Shown: positions 8,591-18,436 of the stretch, piece by piece
How positions within the stretch are numbered: position 1 is the stretch's first letter
How the letters are laid out: each line of letters starts with the position of its first letter
Source: Polaromonas sp. AET17H-212
Lineage (GTDB): Bacteria > Pseudomonadota > Gammaproteobacteria > Burkholderiales > Burkholderiaceae_C
Direction of reading: 5' to 3'
Assembly (NCBI RefSeq): GCF_002379085.1
Contig: NZ_NBZW01000002.1
Coordinates: 310,001-374,000, forward strand
DNA length: 64,000 nucleotides
Translations under genes and position numbers: made by a program
The notes under the pieces: model-generated
Databases searched by the model: none
The model's input: the letters and a program-made list of their open reading frames with translations, nothing else
What the model was told of the DNA's origin: nothing

Positions 8591-9617
8591 GCTTATCTCC
8601 TTGCGTGTCGTCATCTGTACTATGGATCAATTTTTTGACGCGCAAGGCGTACTGGCCATTGAGCTTGCCGTAACTGCAAGCCATCACCGGCACGCCATCG
8701 ACGGTGGCTTGTACGCTGTCGGCAATCGCGAGGGGGATCACGTCGCCTGCCTTGAGGTCCAGGATAGCGCCCAGGGTTGAATTTGCGGTGCCCAGATCGG
8801 CAACGATTTCCACTTCGGCCGTCTGTATCTGCTGCGTCATCAGGCGGATCCAGCGTTTGTCCATATCCACCGTTTCATCTTTGAGATTGCTGGCGAGCAG
8901 GTTGCGGATCGGTTCGATCATCGAATACGGCGTGCAAAAATGCATCTGTCCGCTGACCGGGCCGAGCTGAATCGTGAACGTCGTCGCCACCACCACTTCA
9001 TTGGTCGGCGTGATATTGGCGAACATGGTGTTCATTTCGGAACGTATGTACTCGAACTGGATCGGATAGACCGATTGCCATGACTTGCCATAGGTTTCCA
9101 GGACAATGCCAAGAATACGGCGGATGATGCGTTGTTCCGCCTGCGTGAAATCGCGGCCCTCGACCCGGGTGTGAAAACGGCCGTCGCCGCCGAAAAGATT
9201 GTCGACGAACAGGAAGACCAGGTTGGTGTCGAACACCACCAGCGCGGTGCCGCGCAGGGGTTTCATCTGGATCAGATTGAGGTTGGCCGGGACCACCAGG
9301 TCATTGATGAACTCACTGTACTTGTAAACCCGCACCGGTCCCATCGACACTTCGACGCTGCAGTGCAAAAAATTAAGCAGGGCAGCCTGCAGCAGGCGGC
9401 CAAACCGCTCATTGATAATCTCCAGCATCGGCATCCTGCCGCGCACGATGCGCTCCTGGTTCGCCAGGTTGTAGGGCCGTACGCCGGCGTCGGCTGTCGA
9501 CGCCGGCAGCGCCTGCAGCGCCTGCAGCGCCTGCCGCACCTGATCCGGTGTGCCGATATTGTTGACGCCCTGAAGCAGCGCATCGACTTCTTCTTGCGAG
9601 AGGAAATTGTCGGCCAT
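8583..9617 (-). CDS. fliM: Flagellar motor switch protein FliM
   Basis: A 344-aa C-ring protein that binds phospho-CheY and FliG. The N-terminus MADNFLSQEEVDALLQG carries the CheY-binding region and fixes the start at 9617; the frame upstream is only fliL read out of frame. The middle CheC-like domain has the typical FNLIQ-like LNLIQMKPLRGTALVVFD segment, and the C-terminus is a SpoA domain (LKAGDVIPLAI). Length and order match FliM. It is followed by fliN with 8 nt overlap. Confidence 0.97.
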   Translation of the reverse strand: MADNFLSQEEVDALLQGVNNIGTPDQVRQALQALQALPASTADAGVRPYNLANQERIVRGRMPMLEIINERFGRLLQAALLNFLHCSVEVSMGPVRVYKYSEFINDLVVPANLNLIQMKPLRGTALVVFDTNLVFLFVDNLFGGDGRFHTRVEGRDFTQAEQRIIRRILGIVLETYGKSWQSVYPIQFEYIRSEMNTMFANITPTNEVVVATTFTIQLGPVSGQMHFCTPYSMIEPIRNLLASNLKDETVDMDKRWIRLMTQQIQTAEVEIVADLGTANSTLGAILDLKAGDVIPLAIADSVQATVDGVPVMACSYGKLNGQYALRVKKLIHSTDDDTQGDKHG

Positions 9618-9621
9618 GACG

Positions 9622-10125
9622 CTACTGAATGACGAAGGACGTGAAAAACACGTCGGACACTTTGTGCGGGGTGCCCTGGGCCGTGAACGGCAGTCTGACC
9701 TGCGCGGCGATGTCTGCCGCCAGTTTTTTCTTGCCTTCCGCGGTCGAGATATCTGACGATTTTTGGCTGGAAAGCAGAAATAACAGACGGCTGCGCAGTT
9801 GTGGCAGATACAGCTTGAGCTGCTCCGCCTGGGCGCTGTCGGCGACTTGCAAGGTGATGGAAAGATGCAGGTACTCACCGGTGCCGTCCTGCAGATTGAC
9901 GGTAAACGGCTCCAGCACCACAAAGACAGGGGGCGCGAGCGGCGTCGGTTTGGCGCTCTGATTCATCAGAAACCACGCGCCTGCCCCAGTGCCTGCAAGC
10001 AGCAGCACGGCGATCATGATCCAGAAGACCATTTTCCTCGATTTTTTAGCGACCGGCGCTTCAGCATTGACTGTTTGCGCTGGCGGGACGGATTTGCTAG
10101 CGGCCCTCGGGGCGGATGTCGCCAT
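9622..10125 (-). CDS. fliL: Flagellar basal body-associated protein FliL
   Basis: A 167-aa single-pass inner-membrane protein that associates with the stator and stabilises torque generation. A basic cytoplasmic N-terminus (VAKKSRK) precedes one membrane span (about 32-52). The periplasmic domain contains the family motif FTVNLQDGTGEYLHLSITLQ in pieces. It ends 4 nt before fliM. A gap of about 150 nt separates it from fliK, and I saw no convincing promoter in it. Confidence 0.95.
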   Translation of the reverse strand: MATSAPRAASKSVPPAQTVNAEAPVAKKSRKMVFWIMIAVLLLAGTGAGAWFLMNQSAKPTPLAPPVFVVLEPFTVNLQDGTGEYLHLSITLQVADSAQAEQLKLYLPQLRSRLLFLLSSQKSSDISTAEGKKKLAADIAAQVRLPFTAQGTPHKVSDVFFTSFVIQ

Positions 10126-10278
10126 GGTGTTTCCTGTGGTGCGGCGTTAGTTGAGACTACAGCCTATTATTCATAAAAGCGGCCCGCGGCATAGGCGGAA
10201 AAGAGGGGCCAATACAGTGCAGATCCGCGCATCTTTGACGAAGAACTCGGGGGTTTGAAGCCGTATGTCGGCGACCTG

Positions 10279-11625
10279 TCAGGCAAAGGTATCGATCAGT
10301 CCTTGCCTGCCGCCTGCCGCTTGACTGTCAGCGACGGACAGCGGTGCGCCAGCGGCCTCATCGACGCCACGTGACGTCTGGCGTGATTCGCCGTGCCCGC
10401 CGTGTTGCTGCGGTGCGCCTGCATTGACGCTGGCCTGACCCATCTGGATACCGGCGTCACCCAGCATTTCACGCAGTTTCGGCAGTGCCGCTTCAAGCGC
10501 CTGGCGCACTTCCGGCTGTGCCGCCGTGAAGCTGACGTTGGCTTGATTGTTGACGATGGTCAGGGCCACCTGCAGCGGGCCGAGATCGGGCGGATTGAGC
10601 GTCAGCGACGCACTCGACTGCGCGCCTGCGGCCATCCAGACCAGCTTCTGTCCGACGGCCTGGTCCCATCCGCTGGTGCCGACCTGCGGCGTGAGTTTAT
10701 CGGCCGCCGGTGCGGTGGCCGCCAGGACGTTATTGAAGGCCGCCGGCTGCAGCGCTGGCGGCCCGGCCACCGACAGGTCGGCTTGCATTTCCGGCGCACC
10801 GGTGACGCCGCCCAAGGCGGAAACCGGCGGCGCGGTAGTCATGGGTTCGGCTTGCATCGCCGGTGGACGAGGGGCAGGCCCGGCGAGGGCCGGCGCGGTG
10901 CTGGAAAGGGCGGGCTGAACAGGCGGCGCGGCGGCGCGCCGCTCGGGGCCGGTTGCTGCGCTGCTCACCAGTTCGGGCCGACTTTCCTGGACGGATGGCC
11001 CGCGCGCTTCGGTCAGTCCAGGCGGCTGCTTCACCTCAGAGGCTGCTGCGCTGGCCGCGGCTGTTGCTGTTGCGTTTGCGTTTGCCGGCAGGCTGTCCGC
11101 TGGTTTCTGCTCCGCTAGTGCCGCCGCAGCAGCCGGGTCGGTCAGGCTGTCCATGACGTCACCCGCGCTCTGCGCTTGCCCGGAATTCAGGGGCAACGTG
11201 GTCGCAGCTGTTGCCGTTTTTTTTTCAGCTGCAGCTGCAGCAGTTGCAGCGATCGCCGTCGCGGATTCCGCCGCAATGGCGTCCACCCCGGCCAGATGGG
11301 TGACCAGCAGCAGCAATTGGGCCGTTGCTGTTGCCGCCGCATCGCTGTCGTCGATCTCGTCGCTATCCCTATCGCTTGCTGGCCCGGACTGGCCGACGGC
11401 GGATGTGGCCGCCGCGGGATCGGCTGGCGGTTGACCGGGCACTGCGGCAGGGCGGCTTTCTTGTGGGCTCGCCTGGCTGTCGGCGTCGGGGCTGCCGCGC
11501 CCGGCAAGCTCGCGTGACAGCACCACGCCGAAGGATGGGGTGGAGGCGCTGCCTGCGTTCTGTTTGGCCGTGGGCACGGGAGCTGCCGGAATGCTGGCCG
11601 GATTCAGTATCGCGGAGGTTATCAT
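10279..11625 (-). CDS. fliK: Flagellar hook-length control protein FliK
   Basis: A 448-aa protein, mostly low-complexity Ala/Pro/Gln/Thr (residues about 20-330), as expected for the secreted molecular ruler. The conserved C-terminal domain (about 340-430) shows LTLNPPDLGPLQVALTIVN followed by a predicted helix QALEAALPKLREML; this part signals the export substrate switch through FlhB. It lies between fliJ and fliL. A second FliK-like gene exists at 18423-19697, so this is the canonical one by position. Confidence 0.93.
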   Translation of the reverse strand: MITSAILNPASIPAAPVPTAKQNAGSASTPSFGVVLSRELAGRGSPDADSQASPQESRPAAVPGQPPADPAAATSAVGQSGPASDRDSDEIDDSDAAATATAQLLLLVTHLAGVDAIAAESATAIAATAAAAAEKKTATAATTLPLNSGQAQSAGDVMDSLTDPAAAAALAEQKPADSLPANANATATAAASAAASEVKQPPGLTEARGPSVQESRPELVSSAATGPERRAAAPPVQPALSSTAPALAGPAPRPPAMQAEPMTTAPPVSALGGVTGAPEMQADLSVAGPPALQPAAFNNVLAATAPAADKLTPQVGTSGWDQAVGQKLVWMAAGAQSSASLTLNPPDLGPLQVALTIVNNQANVSFTAAQPEVRQALEAALPKLREMLGDAGIQMGQASVNAGAPQQHGGHGESRQTSRGVDEAAGAPLSVADSQAAGGRQGLIDTFA

Positions 11626-11628
11626 GGT

Positions 11629-12069
11629 TTACCGTTCATAAAGTAGCCGCCTGGCGGCGTGTTCGTCGGTTTGTTTCTGCTCGTGCCGGCTTTCCTTGCG
11701 CTGCCGTTCCTTGAGCGCCCGGGCGGCCAGCGTGGTGTAGGACATTCGCTTGCGCTCGCTGGCTTGCCAACTGCTTCGTTCCTCATCGATACGCCTTTTC
11801 GCATCGCGCAAGACTTGCTGTTGGCCGGCAATCGCATCATCGAGCTTGACCAGGAACAGCTGGAAATTGCGGCATTCCATCGCTGTCAGCCCGGCCGCCA
11901 GCTTTTCCTGCAGGCGGCCGCCGTATTCGTCGCGGTATTGCAGCAGCAACACGCGCTTTTGCGCAGCCTCGTCCGCAGCGACGATGGCCCGGCCCAGCCG
12001 GATTGCGGCTTCGTTGGTTTCTTTCGACGCCAGTTCTCTCAGGGTGTCGATTGCGGAAGGGATGGCCAT
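11629..12069 (-). CDS. fliJ: Flagellar export chaperone FliJ
   Basis: A 146-aa, highly charged coiled-coil protein that stimulates the FliI ATPase and escorts export chaperones. The helix runs from about residue 25 to the end, with many Arg, Glu and Gln residues. I chose ATG 12069 (MAIPSAIDTL), matching the short N-terminus of FliJ homologues. An upstream ATG at 12105, which shares bases with the fliI stop as TGATG, would add 12 residues and cannot be excluded. Confidence 0.9.
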   Translation of the reverse strand: MAIPSAIDTLRELASKETNEAAIRLGRAIVAADEAAQKRVLLLQYRDEYGGRLQEKLAAGLTAMECRNFQLFLVKLDDAIAGQQQVLRDAKRRIDEERSSWQASERKRMSYTTLAARALKERQRKESRHEQKQTDEHAARRLLYER

Positions 12070-12104
12070 CTTCAGCCATTGTATTTTTGGCGAGGCCTGG
12101 CCCA

Positions 12105-13508
12105 TCACTCGAACAGCGCGGTAAGTTGCCCCAAGCTCTCGGCAACGTCCGCCTGTTCATGGATGTCCTGCTGCAGGAAAGTCTCGATCCGGGAGTGCAG
12201 GGCGATCGCCTCATCGAGCACCGGGTCGCTGCCGGCGCTGTAGGCGCCGACGCTGATCAGATCGCGGCTGCGCTGGTAGCGCGAGCTCAGCTGCTTCAAG
12301 TGGCGCGTGCGCTTCTGGTGCTCCGCCGTGGTGATGTTGTGCATGGCCCGGCTGATCGATTGTTCAATGTCGATCGCGGGGTAGTGCCCGCTCTCGGCCA
12401 GCCTGCGATCGAGGACGATGTGGCCGTCCAGGATCGCGCGCGCGGCGTCCGCGATCGGATCCTGCGGGTCGTCGCCCTCGGTCAGCACGGTATAAAACGC
12501 AGTGATCGAGCCGCCGCCGGTTTGGCCGTTACCGGCGCGCTCCACCAGGGCCGGCAGTTTTGCGAATACCGATGGCGGGTAGCCCTTGGTGGCGGGCGGC
12601 TCACCGACGGCCAGCGCGATCTCGCGCTGCGCCATGGCGTAACGCGTCAGTGAATCCATGATCAACAGCACATGCTGCCCCTGGTCGCGGAAGTGCTCGG
12701 CAATCGTCGTCGCATAAGCGGCGCCTTGCAGGCGCATCAGCGCCGGCGTATCGGCCGGCGCCGCCACGACCACCGAGCGCGCCAGACCGTCCGGCCCGAG
12801 GATCTGTTCGATGAATTCCTTCACTTCACGGCCGCGCTCCCCGATCAGCCCGACCACGATCACGTCGGCGCTGGTGTAGCGCGCCATCATGCCGAGCAGG
12901 ACGCTCTTGCCGACGCCGGAGCCGGCAAACAATCCCATGCGTTGGCCGCGTCCGACCGTCAGCATGCTGTTGATGGCGCGCACGCCGACATCGAGAATAT
13001 CGGTGATCGGCGCCCGTGACAGCGGGTTGCCGGCACGGACATGAAGTGGCCCGGTGTGAACCGCATTCAGCGGGCCCAGATTATCGAGTGGCCTGCCGGC
13101 GCCGTCCAGTACCCGTCCCAGCAATTCCTGGCCGACCGGCAGATGCCGGCCGCGGTCGCTCAAACGGCGCCGTGCATGCGTGACGGTGCCGGGCGGCGGC
13201 AGCATTTTTGCGGCATCCGCCGGAAAGACCTGGGCGCCGGGGACGACGCCTTCTGCATCGCTGTGCGGCATCAGCAGCAGCCGGTCATTCTCGAAACCGA
13301 CGACTTCCGCTTCCAGGCTGGCCCCATGGGCCAGGGGGATGCTGCAGGCGCTGCCAACCGCCAGCTTCAGGCCCACCGCCTCCATGACCAGCCCGGCGAC
13401 GCGGGTGACGCGCCCCGACACTTGCATCGGCTCCGCGAGCTTGAGCAGTGCGCCGCAATCGCGCAAGTAGGTTTCCCAGCGCGGGCTGGCGCCGGGCAGG
13501 GGTGTCAT
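12105..13508 (-). CDS. fliI: Flagellum-specific ATP synthase FliI
   Basis: The 467-aa hexameric ATPase of the flagellar export system, related to F1 beta. The Walker A motif [11 protein letters not shown] (about 180-190) and Walker [17 protein letters not shown] (about 260) are intact, as are the catalytic Glu in [10 protein letters not shown] and the C-terminal [14 protein letters not shown] region. The start overlaps the fliH stop by 4 nt (ATGA). FliH and FliJ, its regulators, flank it. Confidence 0.97.
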   Translation of the reverse strand: MTPLPGASPRWETYLRDCGALLKLAEPMQVSGRVTRVAGLVMEAVGLKLAVGSACSIPLAHGASLEAEVVGFENDRLLLMPHSDAEGVVPGAQVFPADAAKMLPPPGTVTHARRRLSDRGRHLPVGQELLGRVLDGAGRPLDNLGPLNAVHTGPLHVRAGNPLSRAPITDILDVGVRAINSMLTVGRGQRMGLFAGSGVGKSVLLGMMARYTSADVIVVGLIGERGREVKEFIEQILGPDGLARSVVVAAPADTPALMRLQGAAYATTIAEHFRDQGQHVLLIMDSLTRYAMAQREIALAVGEPPATKGYPPSVFAKLPALVERAGNGQTGGGSITAFYTVLTEGDDPQDPIADAARAILDGHIVLDRRLAESGHYPAIDIEQSISRAMHNITTAEHQKRTRHLKQLSSRYQRSRDLISVGAYSAGSDPVLDEAIALHSRIETFLQQDIHEQADVAESLGQLTALFE

Positions 13509-14227
13509 GGCGCCAGCCAGTCCGCGTTCTTGCCCAACGCGCCGGCCAGGCGTTGCCAGCGTGTCGCGGTCGACCCGTCGATCTGGTTGCTGGCGGTTTC
13601 GACCCGGCAGCCGCCGCGCTCAAGGTGCGCGTCTTCCACCAGGCGCCAGCCGGCGCTGCTGAGTTCGTTGCCCATCTGGTCCTTGACCAGGCTGGCGTCG
13701 TCCGGATGCAGGAACAGCAAGGCCGGCTGCTGCAGGCTCGGCAGATAACGCACGGCCTCGCCGACAATCGGCATGACGAGTTCCGGGCGCACGGCGAGCG
13801 CCGATTTCAGCATCGCCTTGGCCAGATCGAGTGCCAGATCCAGTAGTTCTTCGGCCATTTGCTGCTCGGCTTGCGCGACGGCGGAACCGAAACTTGCGGC
13901 GATCTGCTGCAACTGGATTTTTTCCTGCGCGGCCTGGGCGCGCCCCTTTTCCAGCCCGGCGGCGTGGCCCGCCGCCAGTCCGGCGGCACGGCCTTGCGCC
14001 AGCCCGGCAGTACGGCCCTCCTCCAGCCCGGCGGCGTGGCCTTCCAGCCGTGCCTGTTCGCGGGCGCTCGCCAGTTGTTGCGCGACCGTGACAAGCGATT
14101 CCGCAGGGACCGGCGGGGCATCGTCATCAGCCTTGAAGTCACCCGGCCGATCATCATCGAAGGATGCCATTTCCCAGCGCTGGTAGGCCGATTGCGGTTT
14201 TTTCGGCAGGGCGCTAGACATAGGCAT
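13505..14227 (-). CDS. fliH: Flagellar export assembly protein FliH
   Basis: A 240-aa regulator that dimerises and holds FliI at the C-ring. Residues about 60-115 carry the diagnostic run of GxxxG-type repeats ([16 protein letters not shown] and following). The C-terminal domain includes [13 protein letters not shown], which resembles the peripheral stalk of F-type ATPases. Two ATGs (14227 and 14221) lie within the 3' end of fliG, and I list the longer. It is coupled to fliI by ATGA. Confidence 0.93.
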   Translation of the reverse strand: MPMSSALPKKPQSAYQRWEMASFDDDRPGDFKADDDAPPVPAESLVTVAQQLASAREQARLEGHAAGLEEGRTAGLAQGRAAGLAAGHAAGLEKGRAQAAQEKIQLQQIAASFGSAVAQAEQQMAEELLDLALDLAKAMLKSALAVRPELVMPIVGEAVRYLPSLQQPALLFLHPDDASLVKDQMGNELSSAGWRLVEDAHLERGGCRVETASNQIDGSTATRWQRLAGALGKNADWLAP

Positions 14228-15206
14228 CGCTGCCCCTTGCGCCTAGCGTGATCTTGCCTTCGTCGGCCATGGTGCGAACGACCTGCATGATGATTTTTTG
14301 CTGCGCTTCGACTTCGGACAACAGCACCGGTCCTTTGGCTTCGAGATCTTCACGCATCATTTCGGCGGCGCGTTCCGACATGTTCTTGAATATCTTGTCG
14401 CGCAAATCCTGTCCCGCTCCTTTGAGAGCGGTGATCAGCGAATCGGATTCCACCTCGCGCAGGAGGAGCTGGATGTTGCGGTCATCGATGTTCACAATGC
14501 TGTCGAAGATGAACATCTCGTCCATGATTTTCTGCGCCATGTCGGCGTCATAATTTTTAAGGGTGTTCATCACCGACGTTTCGTTATCGCCACTCAGGAA
14601 GTTGAGGATTTCCGCAGTGGCCTGGATGCCGCCCATCGGTTTTTTGAATCCCTTGTTGCCGGTCAGCAGCCGGGTCAGGGCCTCGTTGAGTTCGTCCAGC
14701 GCCGCCGGCTGGACCCCGTCCAGCGTCGCGATACGCAGCACCGCGTCGTTGCGCAGGTTTTCGCTGAAATGGCCCATCACCTCGCACGCATGGTAGGGCT
14801 CGAGGTGCACCAGAATGGTCGCGATGATTTGCGGGTGTTCGTTGACGATCAGTTCCGACACCGACTTCGCATCCATCCACTTCAGGCTTTCGATGCCGCC
14901 GGTATCGCGCGTACCGAGAATCCGGTTCAGCAGCGAGGCGGCCTTGTCGTCGCCGAGCGCCTTGATGAGGACATTGCGGATGTAGTCGTCCGAGTTCAGG
15001 CCGAACGAGGTATTTTGCGCCGTCTCGGAATAGAAATCCTCGAGCACCTCCTCCAGTTCGTCGCTCATCACCGATTTCATCGAGGACATGGAGACGCCCA
15101 GCTTTTGCACCTCGCGCGGGTCGAGGTATTTCATGACTTCCGCCGCTTCATCCTCGCCCAGCGCGAGCATCAGGATGGCTGCTTTCTTTATGCCGATCTC
15201 ACTCAA
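14214..15206 (-). CDS. fliG: Flagellar motor switch protein FliG
   Basis: A 330-aa rotor protein that contacts the stator and generates torque. The N-terminal region (KKAAILMLALGEDEAAEVMK) binds FliF. The middle and C-terminal armadillo domains are present, including the EHPQIIATILVHLEP motif and the charged helix with DDRNIQLLLREVES. The start is a TTG at 15206, overlapping fliF by 8 nt; no ATG lies close enough to keep the conserved N-terminus. Length matches the family. Confidence 0.97.
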   Translation of the reverse strand: MSEIGIKKAAILMLALGEDEAAEVMKYLDPREVQKLGVSMSSMKSVMSDELEEVLEDFYSETAQNTSFGLNSDDYIRNVLIKALGDDKAASLLNRILGTRDTGGIESLKWMDAKSVSELIVNEHPQIIATILVHLEPYHACEVMGHFSENLRNDAVLRIATLDGVQPAALDELNEALTRLLTGNKGFKKPMGGIQATAEILNFLSGDNETSVMNTLKNYDADMAQKIMDEMFIFDSIVNIDDRNIQLLLREVESDSLITALKGAGQDLRDKIFKNMSERAAEMMREDLEAKGPVLLSEVEAQQKIIMQVVRTMADEGKITLGARGSDAYV

Positions 15207-16857
15207 TTCCGCCCACCCATTCCTTGATGACGTTGGCCACTACTTTTGGATCCTGTTTGGCCAGTCGTCGGGCCGCGTCCAGGTTGTCCTGGTAGGTCCG
15301 CGGCGGGCTGGGGGCCGCTTCCGGCGCGCTGGCCGGTACCGCTTCGGCTTCCGCTTGCTGATGCGCCACGGTGCCACTGTGGTCGGGCAACGCGACCGGC
15401 GCGGCCATGCCATTCGACAGTGTTTTCAGCATCGGCTTCAGCTGCGCAAAGAAAAGGTAGAGCAGCACCAGCGCGGCGACCAGGTACTTGCCAATCGTGA
15501 TGGCCAGGTCCAGTGCACCGGGGCGTTCCCACAGCGGCACGTCGGCGACCGCCTCCGGCTCGATCCGGGCGAACGGGCTGTTGGCGACACTGAGCGAATC
15601 GCCGCGCTCCTGGTTGTAGCCCATGGCTTGCTTGACCAGGTCGGTGATCTGCGTTTTTTCCGAGTCGGTCAGCGGCCTCATCGTCACCTTGCCGGCCTTA
15701 TCGGTTTCCCGCTTGTAGTTGACGACCACCGCCACCGAGAGGCGCTTGACGCCGCCCATCGGCTGCTGCACATAGCGGATGGTTTTGTCGACTTCATAGT
15801 TGACGGTCAGGTCCTTTTGCGTCGGAACCGGAGCCGCCAGCGCGTTTGCGGCCAGCGGCGCGGCGGCGGTCAGCGGCGCCGTCGCCGTCGCCGGCGGCTG
15901 GTTGGACAGGGCGCCCGGCACGCCGGCGGCTGGCGTGCGGGCGCCATTTTGCGATTCGCTGGATTGCTGGCTGCGGATCGCCGCCACGTCGGCCGTCTGG
16001 TTCGGTTTGTATGTTTCCGCAGCCTGTTCGCTGTGCGAAAAATCGACCTCGGCCGTGGCCTCGGCCCGCACGTTACCGGGGCCGGCAATCGGTGTGATGA
16101 TGGACTCGACGCGCCTGGCGATATTCTGCTGCAGCTCCTGCACGTATTTCAGCTGCGAAGGATCGAGCACGTTGGCGCCGGCCGGCTTGTCCGGCGACGA
16201 GATCAGGCTGCCGCTCTGGTCGACCACCGTGACGTTGCGGGCCGGCAGATCGGGGATGCTGCTGGCGACCAGGTGCACGATGGCGTTGACTTGCGGCTGG
16301 TCCAGCGTGCGCCCGGCATGCAGGTTCAGCAGCACCGAGGCGGTCGGTTTCTGCTGGTCGCGCACGAACACCGATGCCTTGGGCAGGGCCAGGTGCACGC
16401 GCGCCGTCTGCACCGCCGCGATCGACTGGATCGAGCGTGCCAGTTCGCCTTCCAGCGCGCGCTGGAAATTCACCTGTTCGAGAAACTGGGAAACGCCGAG
16501 TTTCTGGTTTTCCATCAACTCGAAGCCGACGCTGCCGCCTTTGGGCAGCCCTTGCGACGCCAGCTTCAGGCGCGCATCGTACACCTGGGCGGCCGGCACC
16601 AGAATGGCCGCGCCGCCTTCGGCGAACTTGTAAGGTATGTTCATCTGCTGCAGGGAGGCAACAATCGCACCACCGTCGCGGTCCGAGAAATTCGAGAACA
16701 GCACACGGTAGTCCGGTTTCTGGCTCCACATCAGCACCCCTGCCATGACCGCGATGACGGCGGCCACGCCCAGCATCAGGGCTATTTTCCGCGCGCCCGG
16801 CGTCCGGACCAGGCTCATGAAGCCCGGCGCCACGGCGATCTCGCCCTCTACCGCCAT
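15199..16857 (-). CDS. fliF: Flagellar MS-ring protein FliF
   Basis: A 552-aa inner-membrane ring protein. A first membrane span (about 25-45, ALMLGVAAVIAVMAGVLMW) is followed by the ring-building periplasmic region with YRVLFSNFSDRDGGAIV. A low-complexity Ala/Pro loop sits near 330-370, the second span is near 450-475 (YLVAALVLLYLFFAQL), and a cytoplasmic tail for FliG binding ends in WVGGIE. ATG 16857 is the natural start; the frame upstream has no conserved content. Divergent fliE begins about 206 nt away, so both promoters should lie between. Confidence 0.96.
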   Translation of the reverse strand: MAVEGEIAVAPGFMSLVRTPGARKIALMLGVAAVIAVMAGVLMWSQKPDYRVLFSNFSDRDGGAIVASLQQMNIPYKFAEGGAAILVPAAQVYDARLKLASQGLPKGGSVGFELMENQKLGVSQFLEQVNFQRALEGELARSIQSIAAVQTARVHLALPKASVFVRDQQKPTASVLLNLHAGRTLDQPQVNAIVHLVASSIPDLPARNVTVVDQSGSLISSPDKPAGANVLDPSQLKYVQELQQNIARRVESIITPIAGPGNVRAEATAEVDFSHSEQAAETYKPNQTADVAAIRSQQSSESQNGARTPAAGVPGALSNQPPATATAPLTAAAPLAANALAAPVPTQKDLTVNYEVDKTIRYVQQPMGGVKRLSVAVVVNYKRETDKAGKVTMRPLTDSEKTQITDLVKQAMGYNQERGDSLSVANSPFARIEPEAVADVPLWERPGALDLAITIGKYLVAALVLLYLFFAQLKPMLKTLSNGMAAPVALPDHSGTVAHQQAEAEAVPASAPEAAPSPPRTYQDNLDAARRLAKQDPKVVANVIKEWVGGIE

Positions 16858-17063
16858 GAGGTGTCCGCGCCGATGCGGCCGTGAATGGTGAGGGTTGGGT
16901 TCAATTGCTTCTCGTCGATTCAGGGGGGGCTTTTCTGCGATTATCCGTGCGCAGCCAAACTTCAATTGCCCGATCAGAGCGTTATTCCGGCCCTTTATCG
17001 CAGGGCTGCAGCCGGGTCTGCGTGCTATCGTGGTCCATCACGAATTGGATGGAGTATTGCAGC

Positions 17064-17399
17064 ATGACCGGGATCGATACCAGCAGGATTGAGGCGATGG
17101 TGACGCAGTTGAAGGCCGCTGCGGCGCGCTCCCAGGGCGCTGTCAATCCGCTGCAGACGGAAAAAACCGCCGGCAAGGTCGATTTCGCCGATGCGCTGAA
17201 GGCCTCGCTGGAGCAGGTCAACAACACGCAGCAGAAAGCCCAGCAACTCGGCCAGCGCTTCGTGCTCGGCGACGACAGCGTGAACCTGTCGGATGTGATG
17301 ATTTCAATGCAAAAGGCCAGTATTTCATTTCAGGCCACGGTGCAAGTGCGCAACAAGCTGGTTTCCGCCTACCAGGACATGATGAATATGCAGGTGTGA
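17064..17399 (+). CDS. fliE: Flagellar hook-basal body protein FliE
   Basis: A 111-aa adaptor linking the MS ring and export gate to the rod. The conserved C-terminal half reads VNLSDVMISMQKASISFQ and VRNKLVSAYQDMMNMQV, which is diagnostic. ATG 17064 has GGAG nine bases upstream; the long upstream extension of the frame is not conserved in type. It is transcribed away from fliF and converges with the ycgR-like gene, with only 6 nt between stops. Confidence 0.96.
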   Translation: MTGIDTSRIEAMVTQLKAAAARSQGAVNPLQTEKTAGKVDFADALKASLEQVNNTQQKAQQLGQRFVLGDDSVNLSDVMISMQKASISFQATVQVRNKLVSAYQDMMNMQV

Positions 17400-17405
17400 C
17401 GGGGA

Positions 17406-18170
17406 TTATTCCAGTCCGCTCAGCCTGGCGTTTTGTTCCCTCTCCAGTTTCAGGATATAACGCTGCACCGCGGCCAGCATCGGCCCAGGCAAATCGAGCA
17501 ACAGGCAGCCCAGGCGGCGAACCGTTTTGCCGTTGGCCAACTTGAGGTTTCGCGAATTCCTGATTTGCACGGCGGTCACGATCCGGCTGGCGCCCGGAAG
17601 ATCGATCTGGCAGTCTTGGTAGATGCGCCCGATGGTGTCGTCCAGCGTCATTGCCTCATCGAGGATCGCAATGCCGCCGCCGCTCACATTCTGCAAATCC
17701 AGGCTGACTGAATCGGCGTTCCCGCCGCTGGCATGCGCAATCCGGATGGTGCAACGGGCGGAAGTCGCAACCGGTGTCGGCACACGACAACTTTCGCGCC
17801 GCTGCAAGCGGGTCAGGCTGGCCGGAATTGCCATGCGCAGGGCAGGGCGGTTCTGGTATTGACAAACCTCTGCACGGCTGACGGAAAACCTGATGCGGAC
17901 ACGGTCCGGCACGGTTTCAAACGTAATTTCGCCACGCTCGGCAATTGGCTGGGCTCCAGACGAAGCGGACGAGCCGCTGACGATCAGGCTGCCCTCGGAT
18001 GCATGCACTGCCAGAATGGCGGTCACCAGGCTTTTTGCACTGCCCTCGAAGTTCATGTGGAGCAGCTGACAGCGCACCGCCAGGCTGTGCAGCAAGACAA
18101 TGATGTCCTGGTGCGAGTCAATCCGACAGGGCGCCAGCTCGTCGGTTCCCGGGTCGCTATCGGGAATCAT
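17406..18170 (-). CDS. ycgR: Flagellar brake protein YcgR (PilZ domain)
   Basis: A 254-aa c-di-GMP effector that slows flagellar rotation. The N-terminal YcgR domain (about 15-120) precedes a PilZ domain whose c-di-GMP binding signature is intact: RRESCR (RxxxR) and, about 40 residues later, LQNVSGGG (D/NxSxxG). The C-terminal part, LPGPMLAAVQRYILKLERE, is the usual YcgR ending. The ATG overlaps the stop of the FlhB-like gene by 4 nt. Being among flagellar genes, it is the likely receiver of the c-di-GMP set by the EAL proteins elsewhere in the window. Confidence 0.92.
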   Translation of the reverse strand: MIPDSDPGTDELAPCRIDSHQDIIVLLHSLAVRCQLLHMNFEGSAKSLVTAILAVHASEGSLIVSGSSASSGAQPIAERGEITFETVPDRVRIRFSVSRAEVCQYQNRPALRMAIPASLTRLQRRESCRVPTPVATSARCTIRIAHASGGNADSVSLDLQNVSGGGIAILDEAMTLDDTIGRIYQDCQIDLPGASRIVTAVQIRNSRNLKLANGKTVRRLGCLLLDLPGPMLAAVQRYILKLEREQNARLSGLE

Positions 18171-18436
18171 TGTTGCGCCGCCTCGATACGATAGAGCCAG
18201 GCGAGCAATTCCGCCACGGCACGGTACAGGGCGGGCGGAATGTGCTGGTCCAGTTCGACCTGCATCAGCAGCGCCACCAGCTCCTTGGACTCATGCACGA
18301 AGACGCCGTGCTCCCTGGCCCTGGCAATGATCTCTTCGGCAACCATGCCGCGTCCCTTGGCCACCACCTTGGGTGCGGAGTCGCCGGACTGATAGACAAT
18401 CGCGACGGCGTTCTGCGGCGGTTTAGTCTGGCGCAT
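18167..18436 (-). CDS. FlhB C-terminal-like export protein
   Basis: An 89-aa soluble protein equivalent to the cytoplasmic C-terminal domain of FlhB/YscU switch proteins. It starts with AVAIVYQSGDSAPKVVAKG and continues with AEEIIARAREHGVFVHES and ELVALLMQVELDQHIPP, matching the FlhB core. It lacks the membrane part, and the NPTH autocleavage motif is not present. Such stand-alone proteins are known next to fliK-like genes, and here it overlaps one by 14 nt. A role in export-specificity switching is inferred. Confidence 0.88.
   Translation of the reverse strand: MRQTKPPQNAVAIVYQSGDSAPKVVAKGRGMVAEEIIARAREHGVFVHESKELVALLMQVELDQHIPPALYRAVAELLAWLYRIEAAQQ

Noticed and set aside
10126..10278. Sigma-54-like TGGCC...TTCC sequence before fliL
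   Set aside because: The GC of the -12 element is lacking and the spacing is inexact.
15088..16884. 598-aa open frame antisense to fliF
   Set aside because: fliF is complete on the other strand, and the antisense product is Arg/His/Gln-rich without motifs.
16858..17063. Possible sigma-28 or sigma-54 promoters between fliF and fliE
   Set aside because: Partial matches such as TGAAGTTT and GGATAA are at the wrong spacing; no element reaches a convincing match.
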